From: an uncultured Eubacteriales bacterium
GTDB taxonomy: Bacteria; Bacillota; Clostridia; Lachnospirales; Lachnospiraceae
Assembly (NCBI GenBank): GCA_949283695.1
Contig: CASDTX010000025.1
Coordinates: 310,001-374,000, forward strand
DNA length: 64,000 nt
Reading direction: 5' to 3'
Shown here: positions 24,954 through 33,814 of the stretch, one piece after another
How positions within the stretch are numbered: position 1 is the first letter of the stretch
Layout: each line of letters begins with the position of its first letter
Notes under the pieces: model-generated
Told to the model about the DNA's origin: nothing
Seen by the model: the letters and a program-made list of their open reading frames with translations, nothing else
The model's database searches: none
Made by a program: the position numbers and the translations under genes

Positions 24954-25181
24954 ATGAAAGAATTAGTTGAGGTGATCGCAAAAGCTCTCGTAGATCATCC
25001 GGATGAAGTTTCCGTGAATGAGAAACAGGAAGGAAAGACCACGGTGCTGGAGCTGCATGTGGCAGAAGGCGATATGGGCAAGGTGATCGGAAAGCAGGGG
25101 CGTATCGCAAAAGCGATCCGTTCTGTTGTGAAGGCGGCGGCAGCGAAAGAAGACAAGAAAGTTGTTGTTGACATTATGTAG
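24954..25181 (+). CDS. khpA: KH-domain RNA-binding protein KhpA
   Basis: A 75-residue single KH domain with the GxxG loop in VIGKQGRIAKAIRSVVKAAA. KhpA dimerises with KhpB/Jag in Gram-positive bacteria and affects cell division and envelope gene expression. It lies 25 bp after rpsP with GGAGGTG before the ATG. The context (rpsP-khpA-rimM-trmD) is highly conserved. Confidence 0.95.
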   Translation: MKELVEVIAKALVDHPDEVSVNEKQEGKTTVLELHVAEGDMGKVIGKQGRIAKAIRSVVKAAAAKEDKKVVVDIM

Positions 25182-25230
25182 CAGCGGCCCTGCCGCGGAT
25201 CGAATACAGCATCCGAACTGTAAAATGAGC

Positions 25231-25278
25231 AAAGAGGGACAGCCTTCATATTGATGAAGAGACTGCCCCTTTCTTTTT
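25231..25278 (+). terminator. Terminator after khpA
   Basis: AAAGAGGG...CAG...CTTCAT pairs with ATGAAG...CTG...CCCCTTT, ending in TTCTTTTT. The helix has small bulges. It would separate rpsP-khpA from rimM-trmD expression, at least partly. Confidence 0.65.
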
Positions 25279-25341
25279 CGTCACCGCTGTGGGAGAGACA
25301 GAGCGGTACCGGAAATGGAAAGACTGAGAAAGGATACAGAC

Positions 25342-25845
25342 ATGGAACAGTTTCTTCAGGTGGGGGTGATCTCCTCCACACACGGAATACGGGGAGAAGT
25401 CAAAGTATTTCCAACGACGGACGACCCGGCACGTTTCAAAAAATTAAAAAGAGTACTGCTGGATACCGGCCGCGGACAGTTGGAACTGGAAGTTCAGTCC
25501 GTAAAGTTTTTCAAGCAGTTTGTAATTGTGAAATTCAAGGGAATTGATAATATCAATGAAATTGAGCAATATAAAGGCAAAAGTCTTTTCGTACCCAGAG
25601 AAAATGCGGTGCGCCTGGAAAAGGATGAGTATTATATCGCGGATCTGATCGGAATGGAAATATTCACAGAGGACGGAAGATTCGGAATCCTGCGGGATGT
25701 GATGGAGACAGGGGCGAATGAAGTCTATATCATCGATTCTGATGAGTATGGTGAGGTACTGATACCTGCCATCCGGCAATGTATTCTTGATGTAGATGTA
25801 GCAGAGAACAAGATGAAGATCCATCTGATGGACGGGCTGATCTGA
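25342..25845 (+). CDS. rimM: 16S rRNA processing protein RimM
   Basis: A 167-residue 30S maturation factor. The N-terminal barrel begins [21 protein letters not shown], the family signature, and the PRC-barrel domain (about 95-165) contains [21 protein letters not shown] and [14 protein letters not shown]. RimM binds S19 and helps assemble the 30S head. ATG 25342 is chosen because AAAGGA lies 7 bp upstream; an ATG nine codons earlier lacks this. It is followed by trmD. Confidence 0.95.
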   Translation: MEQFLQVGVISSTHGIRGEVKVFPTTDDPARFKKLKRVLLDTGRGQLELEVQSVKFFKQFVIVKFKGIDNINEIEQYKGKSLFVPRENAVRLEKDEYYIADLIGMEIFTEDGRFGILRDVMETGANEVYIIDSDEYGEVLIPAIRQCILDVDVAENKMKIHLMDGLI

Positions 25846-25898
25846 GGAAGTGGCCTGGGGAAAGATCTTTGAAACGCTTGAGCAAGGAGATTAAGAAC

Positions 25899-26711
25899 AT
25901 GAATTTTCATATACTTACCCTGTTTCCCGATATGGTTATGGATGGGCTGAATACGAGTATCATCGGCCGCGCCGTAAATGCGGGGCTGCTTTCGATCGAA
26001 GCGGTGAATATCAGAGATTATGCGTTTAACAAGCACCAGAGTGTGGACGATTATCCATACGGGGGAGGCGCCGGCATGCTGATGCAGGCAGAGCCGGTGT
26101 ATCTGGCCTATCAGGCTGTGGCTGAGAAAATCACAGAACGCAGAAGCCTGACGGAGACCGAGGAACATCCAGAAAGTACTGCAGAAGCGGGGAGTGACTT
26201 GGAGCGGAAGCCGCGGGTCGTTTATCTGTCCCCGCAGGGGGAGGTTTTCAATCAGAAAATGGCAGAAGAACTGGCCCGGGAGGAAGATCTGATCCTGCTC
26301 TGCGGACACTATGAGGGCATTGATGAGCGGGTGCTCGAGGAGATTGTGACAGATTATGTTTCCATCGGAGACTATGTGTTGACGGGCGGAGAACTCCCGG
26401 CCATGGTTATGGTGGATGCGATTTCCCGTCTGGTGCCAGGGGTACTTCATAATGATGTGTCTGCGGAGTTTGAGTCCTTTCAGGACAACCTGCTGGAGTA
26501 TCCGCAGTATTCCAGGCCTGAAGAATGGCACGGAAAGAAAGTGCCGTCCGTGCTGCTGTCAGGTCATCACGCAAATATCGAAAAATGGCGCAGAGAGCAG
26601 TCCATCTTAAGGACCTATGAGCGCAGGCCGGATCTGCTGGAGAACTGCGAACTGACGGTGAAAGAACGCCGGTGGCTGGAAGAAATGGTGCAAAGCAAGG
26701 AAACCCCGTAA
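25899..26711 (+). CDS. trmD: tRNA (guanine-N1)-methyltransferase TrmD
   Basis: A 270-residue SPOUT methyltransferase that makes m1G37 in t[23 protein letters not shown] starts the protein, and [16 protein letters not shown] and [17 protein letters not shown] form the trefoil-knot SAM site. A charged insertion of about 20 residues (around 82-103; [20 protein letters not shown]) precedes [10 protein letters not shown], longer than in most TrmD. The ATG follows AAGGAGA; a TTG upstream was rejected. Confidence 0.95.
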   Translation: MNFHILTLFPDMVMDGLNTSIIGRAVNAGLLSIEAVNIRDYAFNKHQSVDDYPYGGGAGMLMQAEPVYLAYQAVAEKITERRSLTETEEHPESTAEAGSDLERKPRVVYLSPQGEVFNQKMAEELAREEDLILLCGHYEGIDERVLEEIVTDYVSIGDYVLTGGELPAMVMVDAISRLVPGVLHNDVSAEFESFQDNLLEYPQYSRPEEWHGKKVPSVLLSGHHANIEKWRREQSILRTYERRPDLLENCELTVKERRWLEEMVQSKETP

Positions 26712-26719
26712 AATAGGGC

Positions 26720-26748
26720 TTGAAAAAGCTGCAGAAATGTGGTAAACT
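26720..26748 (+). promoter_or_regulatory. Promoter of rplS
   Basis: TTGAAA (26720-26725) and TAAACT (26743-26748) have a 17-bp spacer. The leader of about 75 nt could hold an L19-type autoregulatory structure, but I could not establish one. Confidence 0.6.
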
Positions 26749-26830
26749 ACAAAAGTTGTGAAAAGAAGAGCGATGGTCCTCTGGCACAGAATGTGTTAAG
26801 AACGTCAAATATGAAGGAGGTCACAAAGAA

Positions 26831-27178
26831 ATGAATGAGATTATTAAGAAGATTGAAGCTGAGCAGTTAAAAGAGAATGTGGCTCAGTTCAATGTCGGCG
26901 ATACTGTAAAGGTATACGCAAAGATCAAAGAAGGAAACCGTGAAAGAATCCAGGTATTCGAAGGAACGGTTCTTAAGAGACAGGGCGGCGGAGCAAGGGA
27001 GACTTTCACTGTAAGAAAGACATCCAACGGAATTGGCGTTGAGAAGACATGGCCGGTTCACTCACCGCATGTTGAGAAGATAGAAGTTGTCCGCAGAGGT
27101 AAAGTAAGAAGAGCGAAACTGAACTATCTGAGAAAACGTGTGGGCAAAGCTGCAAAGGTAAAAGAATTAGTTAAATAA
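26831..27178 (+). CDS. rplS: 50S ribosomal protein L19
   Basis: A 115-residue L19. [44 protein letters not shown] and [25 protein letters not shown] (cited in pieces) are typical. It lies at the 30S-50S interface. A perfect GGAGG ribosome site precedes it, and a strong terminator follows. Confidence 0.98.
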   Translation: MNEIIKKIEAEQLKENVAQFNVGDTVKVYAKIKEGNRERIQVFEGTVLKRQGGGARETFTVRKTSNGIGVEKTWPVHSPHVEKIEVVRRGKVRRAKLNYLRKRVGKAAKVKELVK

Positions 27179-27189
27179 GTAACTATGAG

Positions 27190-27224
27190 AGGGACAATTA
27201 CAGATCTGTATATTGTCCCTTTTT
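27190..27224 (+). terminator. Terminator after rplS
   Basis: AGGGACAAT (27190-27198) pairs with ATTGTCCCT (27212-27220), with the palindrome TACAGATCTGTA inside, followed by TTTT. Confidence 0.9.
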
Positions 27225-27331
27225 AAATACTGTGGTATGGGGCATCCGGCCGCCGGAGGCGGTTTGACAATATCAGTTCTTCGCAGCATAGCGAAATATG
27301 CTGCAAGATAATGGAATGATCTGGAGGAGAT

Positions 27332-28006
27332 ATGCAGGACTTGAATTTCCGGAAAAAGAGAAAGAATACATCAGGGAATACGCGCAGAAGAAAATGGGGC
27401 TCCAAAGGACGCGGCCTGCGGTTTGAAAGTGAGAAAAGCGGCCTTCGCTTTGTAAAGGACCGGGCATCCGGAAAGGGAGTACATGTCCGGGAAATCATTC
27501 TGTGGGCAGTGGAGATTCTGATTGTATGCATGACAGCAGTTCTGCTGATTGCAGCTTTCGGCCAGCGGGTAAGCATGGCGGGTGATTCTATGACCCCTGT
27601 GCTTAGAAATGGAAATGTTGTTTTAGTCAATCATTTTATTTACAATATTAAAAGTCCGGCCAGAGGAGACATTGTCGTATACCGCCAGAGCGGGGACAGC
27701 CGATATTCGATCAAACGTGTGGCCGGACTTCCAGGAGAGACTGTTCAGATCGAGGATGGGAAACTGTTGATCAATGGAGAAGATATGACGGAAGAGATTC
27801 CTGTGTCTGACCTCAGCTACGCAGGGCTGGCTCAGGAACCGGTGGAACTTGGAGAAGAGGAGTATTTTGTCATCGGAGACAACTCTTTGGCCAGTGAAGA
27901 CAGCCGGACACCGGGCATCGGAAATATCAAAAAAGAAGAGATCTATGGAACCCCATGGCTTATTGTCAGTCCTCTGGGGGACTTCGGCTTTGTGTCAGCA
28001 CATTAG
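27332..28006 (+). CDS. lepB: Signal peptidase I with long basic N-terminal tail
   Basis: A 224-residue type I signal peptidase. A basic cytosolic tail of about 50 residues (RKKRKNTSGNTRRRKWG) precedes one membrane helix (about 53-77). Ser86 in MAGDSMTP is the nucleophile and Lys128 in YSIKRVAGLPGE the general base. The C-terminal box reads GDNSLASEDSR instead of the usual GDNRxxSxDSR. It cleaves signal peptides outside the membrane. A second signal peptidase gene lies two genes downstream, and the two differ most in the tail and in this box. Confidence 0.92.
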   Translation: MQDLNFRKKRKNTSGNTRRRKWGSKGRGLRFESEKSGLRFVKDRASGKGVHVREIILWAVEILIVCMTAVLLIAAFGQRVSMAGDSMTPVLRNGNVVLVNHFIYNIKSPARGDIVVYRQSGDSRYSIKRVAGLPGETVQIEDGKLLINGEDMTEEIPVSDLSYAGLAQEPVELGEEEYFVIGDNSLASEDSRTPGIGNIKKEEIYGTPWLIVSPLGDFGFVSAH

Positions 28007-28027
28007 CCGGATAAAGGGAGGAGAAAA

Positions 28028-28873
28028 ATGCATTTTCAATGGTATCCCGGGCATATGACGAAAGCCCGGCGAATGATGCAGGAGAATCTAAAACTGATCG
28101 ATCTGGTGATCGAACTGGTGGATGCGAGAATTCCGCTCAGCAGCAGGAATCCGGATATTGATGAACTGGGGAAGAATAAAGCGAGACTGATTCTGCTCAA
28201 CAAGGCAGATCTTGCAGAAGAGAGCAGCAATGACGCGTGGGTAGATTATTTTCGAAGGCAAGGATATTCTGCAGTTAAGGTCAACTCGAAGAAAGGCGGC
28301 GGAATCAAGTCTATCCAGACTGTGATTCAGGAGGCATGCAGGGAGAAGACGGAGAGAGACCGCAGGAGGGGGATCCTGAACCGGCCGGTTCGTGCGATGG
28401 TGGTCGGTATCCCCAATGTGGGAAAGTCTACGTTTATCAATACATTGGCCGGCAAGGCCTGTGCGAAGACCGGGAACAAGCCGGGAGTGACGAAAGGCAA
28501 GCAGTGGATCCGGCTGAATAAAAATGTGGAGCTCCTCGATACGCCTGGAATTCTGTGGCCTAAGTTCGAAGACCAGTCGGTGGGGAGAAAACTGGCGTTT
28601 ATCGGCTCGATCAAAGATGAGATCCTGCAGACAGAAGAGCTGGCGGGAGAATTAGTGAAGGTTTTAAATGCCGGTTATCCCGGGATTCTGGAAGAAAAAT
28701 ACGGAATCAGCGGCTCAGAGGATGCGTATGTCTGCCTGCAGCAGATCGCGGAGAGCAGACATTGTCTTGTACGCGGAAACGAGCTGGACACAGAGAAAGC
28801 CGCGGCCATTCTGCTGGATGATTTCCGGGACGGAAGACTGGGAAGAATCACGCTGGAGAAGCCGGAGGCCTAA
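28028..28873 (+). CDS. rbgA: Ribosome biogenesis GTPase YlqF/RbgA
   Basis: A 281-residue circularly permuted GTPase. The G4 motif NKADL (about 58-62) comes before G1 GIPNVGKST (about 126-134) and G3 DTPGILWP, the order that defines the YlqF group. The C-terminal ANTAR-like helical domain (about 185-281) binds the 50S. It is required for late 50S assembly, including L16 incorporation, in Bacillus. The start follows GGGAGGAG. It sits between two signal peptidase genes, in the same neighbourhood as in Bacillus (rplS-ylqF-rnhB). Confidence 0.95.
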   Translation: MHFQWYPGHMTKARRMMQENLKLIDLVIELVDARIPLSSRNPDIDELGKNKARLILLNKADLAEESSNDAWVDYFRRQGYSAVKVNSKKGGGIKSIQTVIQEACREKTERDRRRGILNRPVRAMVVGIPNVGKSTFINTLAGKACAKTGNKPGVTKGKQWIRLNKNVELLDTPGILWPKFEDQSVGRKLAFIGSIKDEILQTEELAGELVKVLNAGYPGILEEKYGISGSEDAYVCLQQIAESRHCLVRGNELDTEKAAAILLDDFRDGRLGRITLEKPEA

Positions 28874-28927
28874 ATCAATGGAGTGGGGAAAACAGAAGAT
28901 AAGGGGTGCTTCAGGAAGGAAGTTTGT

Positions 28928-29464
28928 ATGAAAAGCATTATCAAAGAGTTACTGAGCTGGCTTTTATTCATCATAATTGTTGTGGCGGCGTCCTGGGCGG
29001 TTGTTACATTTGTGGGACAGAGAACACAGGTGAGCGGCTCATCCATGGAGACGACGCTCTCCGACGGCGATCAGCTGATCGTGGACAAGATCTCCTATCG
29101 ATTCCGTGATCCGAAGAGGTATGAGATCGTAGTGTTTCCATATAAATATGAAGCGAATACCTATTATATCAAACGGATCATTGGCCTTCCGGGAGAAACG
29201 ATACAGATTGCAAACGGCTGTGTGTATATAAACGGACAGCGGCTCGACGAAGACTATGGCAACGAATTGATGGAGAATGCGGGTCTGGCAGAAGAACCTG
29301 TGACGTTGGGCGCAGATGAATATTTTGTTCTGGGCGATAACCGGAATAACAGTCAGGACAGCCGGGCGGCGAATGTGGGAGTGATTCACAGAGATGAACT
29401 GCTTGGACGTGCCTGGGTGCGGATCTGGCCGTTCAGTGATTTTGGGGTGATCAGGCATGAGTAA
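28928..29464 (+). CDS. lepB: Signal peptidase I, short form
   Basis: A 178-residue type I signal peptidase with an N-terminal helix (about 10-30) and almost no tail. The catalytic Ser is in VSGSSMETTL, the Lys in YYIKRIIGLPGE, and the canonical GDNRNNSQDSR box is intact. ATG 28928 follows AGGAAGGAAG; a longer in-frame start overlaps the region just after rbgA. Its last 8 bases overlap rnhB. Confidence 0.93.
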   Translation: MKSIIKELLSWLLFIIIVVAASWAVVTFVGQRTQVSGSSMETTLSDGDQLIVDKISYRFRDPKRYEIVVFPYKYEANTYYIKRIIGLPGETIQIANGCVYINGQRLDEDYGNELMENAGLAEEPVTLGADEYFVLGDNRNNSQDSRAANVGVIHRDELLGRAWVRIWPFSDFGVIRHE

Positions 29465-30239
29465 ACGGATTGCACAGATTAAGGAAGAATTCCGACAGGC
29501 AGAGCAGGAAGGCGGGAAAGAGCTTCAGATGCTGTATTCCTTATACAGCGAAGACTCCCGTGCAGGAGTTCAGAGCCTGATTCATCAATACCGGAAGAAA
29601 GAAGAGGCGCTTCAGATCGAACGGGAGCGTCTTTCTGCAATGATGATCTATGAGCGGAAGTATGCGGAAGTTCCATACATCTGCGGGATCGATGAGGCGG
29701 GAAGGGGACCGCTGGCCGGGCCGGTGGTGGCCGGGGCTGTGATCCTTCCGAAGGATTGCGAGATCCTATATCTGAATGATTCTAAGAAACTTTCGGCAGC
29801 CAGACGGGACCTGCTGTACGATGAAATTATGGAGAAGGCTGCGGCTGTGGGGGTTGGTATGGCTTCCCCCGCAAGGATTGATGAGATTAATATTCTCCAG
29901 GCTACGTATGAAGCCATGCGGGAAGCGGTGGCTGCATTGGATATCCGGCCGGAACTCCTCTTGAACGATGCAGTAACGATCCCGCAGATTGAGATCCGGC
30001 AAGTTCCAATCATCAAAGGAGATGCAAAAAGTGTTTCTATTGCGGCGGCCAGTATTATTGCAAAAGTGACGAGAGACCGGCTGATGGTACAGTATGACGC
30101 GGTTCTGCCCGGATATGGATTTGCCCGGCATAAAGGATACGGATCCCGGGAACATATTGAGGCGATTCAGAGATTGGGACCGACGCCCATTCACCGACGA
30201 TCATTTATCGGGAATTTCCTTCCTCCATCAGAGGATTGA
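29457..30239 (+). CDS. rnhB: Ribonuclease HII
   Basis: A 260-residue RNase HII that cuts RNA in RNA-DNA hybrids and removes misincorporated ribonucleotides. An N-terminal helical extension (about 1-70) resembles the substrate-binding one of Bacillus RNase HII. The catalytic domain starts YICGIDEAGRGPLAGPVVAG, with the first acidic pair in DEAGRG; LNDSKKLS and NILQATYEAMREAV follow, and later SIAAASIIAKVTRDR. It overlaps lepB by 8 bp. Confidence 0.95.
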   Translation: MSKRIAQIKEEFRQAEQEGGKELQMLYSLYSEDSRAGVQSLIHQYRKKEEALQIERERLSAMMIYERKYAEVPYICGIDEAGRGPLAGPVVAGAVILPKDCEILYLNDSKKLSAARRDLLYDEIMEKAAAVGVGMASPARIDEINILQATYEAMREAVAALDIRPELLLNDAVTIPQIEIRQVPIIKGDAKSVSIAAASIIAKVTRDRLMVQYDAVLPGYGFARHKGYGSREHIEAIQRLGPTPIHRRSFIGNFLPPSED

Positions 30240-30241
30240 TT

Positions 30242-30595
30242 ATGGCAGATAAGAATAGAAGGCGGACGGGAGCCGATTATGAGCAGGCTGTGGGATATTA
30301 TCTCCAGCAGATGGGATACGAGGTGCTGGAATATAACTACCGGTGCAGGATCGGTGAGATTGATATTATTGCCAGAGACGGGGAGTATCTGGTATTCTGT
30401 GAAGTGAAGTACCGCAGGGATGACCGGAAAGGAGCGCCGCTGGAAGCAGTGGATGTCCGGAAACAGAGAACGATCTTCCGGTGCGCGCAGTGTTATCTTG
30501 CGGAGCACCGTCTGGGCGACGTGCCGTGCCGGTTCGATGCGGCAGGGGTGCAAGGCGGGAAAATCACATACGTTAAGGACGCATTCATGGGCTGA
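30242..30595 (+). CDS. YraN family endonuclease-like protein (UPF0102)
   Basis: A 117-residue protein with a PD-(D/E)xK-like fold: NRRRTGADYEQAVGYYLQQMG, then CRIGEIDIIARDGEYLVFCEVKYR, giving the E..D..ExK catalytic pattern. The biological substrate of YraN proteins is unknown; a Holliday-junction-like nuclease role has been suggested from the fold. ATG 30242 is 2 bp after the rnhB stop; TTG 30236 is the alternative. Confidence 0.88.
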   Translation: MADKNRRRTGADYEQAVGYYLQQMGYEVLEYNYRCRIGEIDIIARDGEYLVFCEVKYRRDDRKGAPLEAVDVRKQRTIFRCAQCYLAEHRLGDVPCRFDAAGVQGGKITYVKDAFMG

Positions 30596-30674
30596 GAGAA
30601 GACGGGCCGGCAATTCCGGCCGAGCTGCTGCGTCCGCGGGGATTTGAACAAGAGAAAGAAAAGGGGTGAAATGA

Positions 30675-31529
30675 ATGGGACTGGGGCTGATCTATAAGAA
30701 TGAACAGCATATATTTGATGAGATCCAGAAAGAGACTCCATTTCTGGAGTATCCCATGCTGCGGGGAACTGGCATTGTGAAGCATGGATTTTCGACGCGT
30801 CTGGGCGGAGTGAGCGAAGGGTGTTATGCTTCGCTGAATCTGAGCTTTGACCGGGGAGACAAACCAGAGTCTGTGATGGAGAACTTCCGGAGAATCGGGG
30901 CATCGATCGGCGTGCGTTGTGAGGATATGGTGCTGTCAAAACAGACGCACACGACAAATGTGCGGGTTGTGACAGCAGAGGATCGGGGAAAAGGCATCAT
31001 TCGGGAACGGGATTATACAGATGTGGACGGCCTGATTACGAATGTACCGGGGATCTGTTTGGTGACTTCTTATGCGGATTGTGTGCCGCTGTATTTCGTA
31101 GATCCGGTAAAAAGAGCCGTCGGCCTGAGCCACTCCGGATGGCGCGGCACCGTGGGAAAGATCGGCAAGAAAACCATCGAGCTTATGCAGGAGACATACG
31201 GTTCAGATCCTGCAGATATTCTGGCAGCAGTGGGGCCCTCTGTCTGCATGGAATGCTATGAAGTGAGTGAAGATGTGATCCGGAAGTTTCAGGATACGTT
31301 TGCAGAAGAATCCTGGACTGAACTCTTCTATCGGAAACCGAACGGAAAATATCAGCTTGATCTGTGGCAGGCGAACAGCCTGATCTTCCGTGAGGCAGGT
31401 ATCCGGCCGGAGCATATAGCGGTTACGAATGTGTGTACCCACTGCAACAGCAAGATTCTCTACTCCCATCGGGAGGCAGGAGACAGACGGGGCAATCTCT
31501 GTGCGTTTCTGGCACTGAAAGAAATATAA
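30675..31529 (+). CDS. pgeF: YfiH/YlmD family multicopper-like purine nucleosidase/oxidase
   Basis: A 284-residue protein with the Cu-oxidase_4 (YfiH) domain. HGFSTRLGGVSEGCYASLNL, SKQTHTTNVRVV, YADCVPLYFVDPVKR and HSGWRGTVGKIG contain the conserved His and Cys of the metal site. Homologues act as purine nucleoside phosphorylases, or in peptidoglycan editing as PgeF; which applies here is open. The start follows AAAGGGGTG. Confidence 0.88.
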   Translation: MGLGLIYKNEQHIFDEIQKETPFLEYPMLRGTGIVKHGFSTRLGGVSEGCYASLNLSFDRGDKPESVMENFRRIGASIGVRCEDMVLSKQTHTTNVRVVTAEDRGKGIIRERDYTDVDGLITNVPGICLVTSYADCVPLYFVDPVKRAVGLSHSGWRGTVGKIGKKTIELMQETYGSDPADILAAVGPSVCMECYEVSEDVIRKFQDTFAEESWTELFYRKPNGKYQLDLWQANSLIFREAGIRPEHIAVTNVCTHCNSKILYSHREAGDRRGNLCAFLALKEI

Positions 31530-31572
31530 AAATTGCAAAAGAAACAGCAGATGAAATGAGAGGAGACAGGAC

Positions 31573-32553
31573 ATGTTTTTGAATTGTGGGATCGGTGATC
31601 CGGGAAAACAGATTGCTGCAGCATCGGGAACACTCGGTGTGACAAATGAATCGGTACAGGAAATGCTGGATACCGCAGAAGCAGCTACGACGGATGCGAC
31701 CAGAGAAGTAAACCAGTTTATTCAGTATATGCAGGATCACATCCCGGATATCATCGCGTTTGGCATTAAGGTTCTGCTGGCGCTGATCTTTTTCTTCATT
31801 GGAAGTAAATTGATCAAATGGATCCGTAAGATTGTCAGGCGTTCCCTTGATCGGACAAGTGCGGATACCGGTGTCAGCCAGTTTGTGGATTCGATGCTGA
31901 AATTCGGGCTGTATGCGATTCTGATTTTCAGCATCGCGACGAATTTTGGAGTGGAATCGTCGTCAGTTGCCGCGCTGATTGCTTCCGGAGGTGTTGCCAT
32001 TGGTCTGGCCGTGCAGGGAAGCCTTTCGAACTTCGCAGGCGGCGTGCTGATTCTGATCCTGAAGCCGTTCGCGGTGGGGGATTATATTGTGGTGCCCAAG
32101 GAAGGGATTGAAGGAACGGTAAAGGAGATCCAGATTTTTTATACAAAGCTTGCGACTGTGGATAACCAGACAGTGGTTGTGCCGAACAGTATTTTGACCA
32201 GCAACAGTCTGACGAATGTGACGGCGAGACCGGAGCGGAAGCTGGATCTGAAAGTGGGAGTTTCTTACGAAGCAGATCTGAAGAAGGCGAAGAGGCTTGC
32301 AGAGGAAGTGCTGCTTCATGATCCCTGCATTATACAGGATGAAGAAGTGCGCGTGTTCGTAGATTCTCTCGGGGACAGTGCTGTCCTGATCGGGCTTCGG
32401 GCATGGGTGAAAACGGAAGAATACTGGGATACAAGATGGCGGCTCATAGAGGAACTGAAGCTTCTCTATGACCGGGAAGGAATCGAGATTCCGTATAATC
32501 ATCTTGTCGTGCAGATGAAGGCGAGTACGGATGGAAAAAAGAATCAGTTGTAA
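31573..32553 (+). CDS. mscS: Small-conductance mechanosensitive channel (MscS family)
   Basis: A 326-residue channel. Three membrane helices lie at about 58-80, 103-123 and 130-150; the pore-lining TM3 includes ASGGVAIGLAVQGSLSNFAGG. The beta domain has KPFAVGDYIVV and the signature VVPNSILTSNSLTN, and an alpha/beta C-terminal domain follows. The first 50 residues are hydrophilic with a DATREVNQF segment. It releases solutes on hypo-osmotic shock. The promoter of the downstream ncRNA overlaps the stop codon. Confidence 0.93.
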   Translation: MFLNCGIGDPGKQIAAASGTLGVTNESVQEMLDTAEAATTDATREVNQFIQYMQDHIPDIIAFGIKVLLALIFFFIGSKLIKWIRKIVRRSLDRTSADTGVSQFVDSMLKFGLYAILIFSIATNFGVESSSVAALIASGGVAIGLAVQGSLSNFAGGVLILILKPFAVGDYIVVPKEGIEGTVKEIQIFYTKLATVDNQTVVVPNSILTSNSLTNVTARPERKLDLKVGVSYEADLKKAKRLAEEVLLHDPCIIQDEEVRVFVDSLGDSAVLIGLRAWVKTEEYWDTRWRLIEELKLLYDREGIEIPYNHLVVQMKASTDGKKNQL

Positions 32554-32576
32554 AATGCATACAACTGGAGTATAAT
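32548..32576 (+). promoter_or_regulatory. Promoter of the 6S-like RNA
   Basis: TTGTAA (32548-32553) and TATAAT (32571-32576) have a 17-bp spacer. The -35 overlaps the mscS stop codon. Confidence 0.65.
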
Positions 32577-32582
32577 AGCTGT

Positions 32583-32817
32583 AGAGAAAACAAAAGAAAA
32601 GTTAACCTGGGATGTGCGACAACCCTGTAATTTTGAACCTACATTACTTTAAACGGGATTCCTATATTTCTGTAATATGTCAGGCCTCCGACTTGCAGTG
32701 GACGACAAAAAAGCAGATGCGGTTGCCCACCTAGCTGTGGCTAGGACTCAAAATACAGGACCGGCATTTTGGGTGACTACTAAAGAGAAAGGCGGTCGTC
32801 TTGCACGGCCGCTTTTT
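32583..32817 (+). ncRNA. ssrS: Probable 6S RNA (regulator of RNA polymerase)
   Basis: About 235 nt between its own promoter and a terminator, without an open frame. The ends form a long rod: AACCTGGGATG near 32624 pairs through G-U pairs with CATTTTGGGT near 32766, and CCTGTA-TTTTGA-CCTA near 32624-32642 pairs with TAGG-TCAAAA-TACAGG near 32742-32759. A large internal loop holds a CCTAGC/GCTAGG hairpin on the 3' strand. This rod with a central bubble is the 6S RNA plan. The identification rests on structure and remembered sequence resemblance. The terminator is GCGGTCGT (32792-32799) with ACGGCCGC (32805-32812) and TTTTT. Confidence 0.6.
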
Positions 32818-32884
32818 AAATGAAGAATATCCGGAGTGTTCCCATGGCTGAGGAGATGTCAGGGGATTTCAGAGGGATTGGAGT

Positions 32885-33769
32885 ATGAGGAAAAGAGACA
32901 GGATTAAAAAGCAGATATTAAAGATTATACTGACGGTGAGTTCGCACCATACGGGAGCTTATGCGGCGCAGGCGGCTTATTTTTTTGTGCTGTCATTAAT
33001 CCCCATTTTTCTGCTGCTTCTGACCATGGTGCAGTTCACACCGGTTACCATGAGTGACGTAATGCGGGCTGTGCTTCAGGTGTTTCCGGAAACGGTTCAG
33101 CCTCTGATCCGCAGTATTGTGATTCAGGTGTACACACAATCAGAAGGCATTATCCCGCTGACGATTCTTGTCGCTTTATGGTCTGCGGGAAAAGGCGTTT
33201 TGTCAGTTACGTCTGGCCTGAATTGTATTTATGCAAATATAGAGACACGAAATTATTTCTATCTGAGATTAAGGGCATCTGTCTATACCGTGCTTTTCCT
33301 GCTGGCGATTATGCTTTCTCTGGTTCTTTCCGTATTCGGAAACCGGATCAGTGTGATGGTGTATGAACATATTCCTTTTTTGAGCAGGGTAGTGGATTTT
33401 ATTATACGGATCCGCACGGTTGTTACGCTGGCGGTTCTTACTTTTTTCTGGGATCTGGTATATAAGTTCCTGCCGAACCGGAAAAATATGGCGAAGACTA
33501 CTTTGAGAAAACAGCTTCCGGGAGCTGTCTTCACGGCCTGCGGATGGCTGCTGATTTCATTTGTGTTCTCTGTTTATCTGGACATTTTTACAGGGTTTAC
33601 CAATATGTACGGAAGCTTGACTACCATTATTCTGATTATGCTGTGGCTGTACGGGTGTATGTATATCATCCTTCTCGGCGGCGAGGTGAATGCCATTCTG
33701 GAAGGTATGGCCAGAAGGAAGGCAGGAAGAACGACTGCGGCAGGAGAAGAAAATGTTACCCGGGGTTGA
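32885..33769 (+). CDS. YihY/BrkB family membrane protein
   Basis: A 294-residue integral membrane protein with six predicted helices (about 33-60, 95-115, 133-155, 175-200, 212-235, 245-270). AAQAAYFFVLSLIPIFLLLL, then ALWSAGKGVLSVTSGLN, and FTNMYGSLTTIILIMLWLYG are typical of the YihY (once RNase BN) family. Its role is uncertain; proposed roles include transport or envelope integrity. It is not a ribonuclease. Confidence 0.9.
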   Translation: MRKRDRIKKQILKIILTVSSHHTGAYAAQAAYFFVLSLIPIFLLLLTMVQFTPVTMSDVMRAVLQVFPETVQPLIRSIVIQVYTQSEGIIPLTILVALWSAGKGVLSVTSGLNCIYANIETRNYFYLRLRASVYTVLFLLAIMLSLVLSVFGNRISVMVYEHIPFLSRVVDFIIRIRTVVTLAVLTFFWDLVYKFLPNRKNMAKTTLRKQLPGAVFTACGWLLISFVFSVYLDIFTGFTNMYGSLTTIILIMLWLYGCMYIILLGGEVNAILEGMARRKAGRTTAAGEENVTRG

Positions 33770-33793
33770 CAAACAGAAAACGTGTGTTAAAAT
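33766..33793 (+). promoter_or_regulatory. Promoter of the pheST T-box transcript
   Basis: TTGACA (33766-33771) and TAAAAT (33788-33793) have a 16-bp spacer. The -35 overlaps the yihY stop codon. Confidence 0.75.
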
Positions 33794-33814
33794 ATAAAAG
33801 TAATTTTGAGAAAA

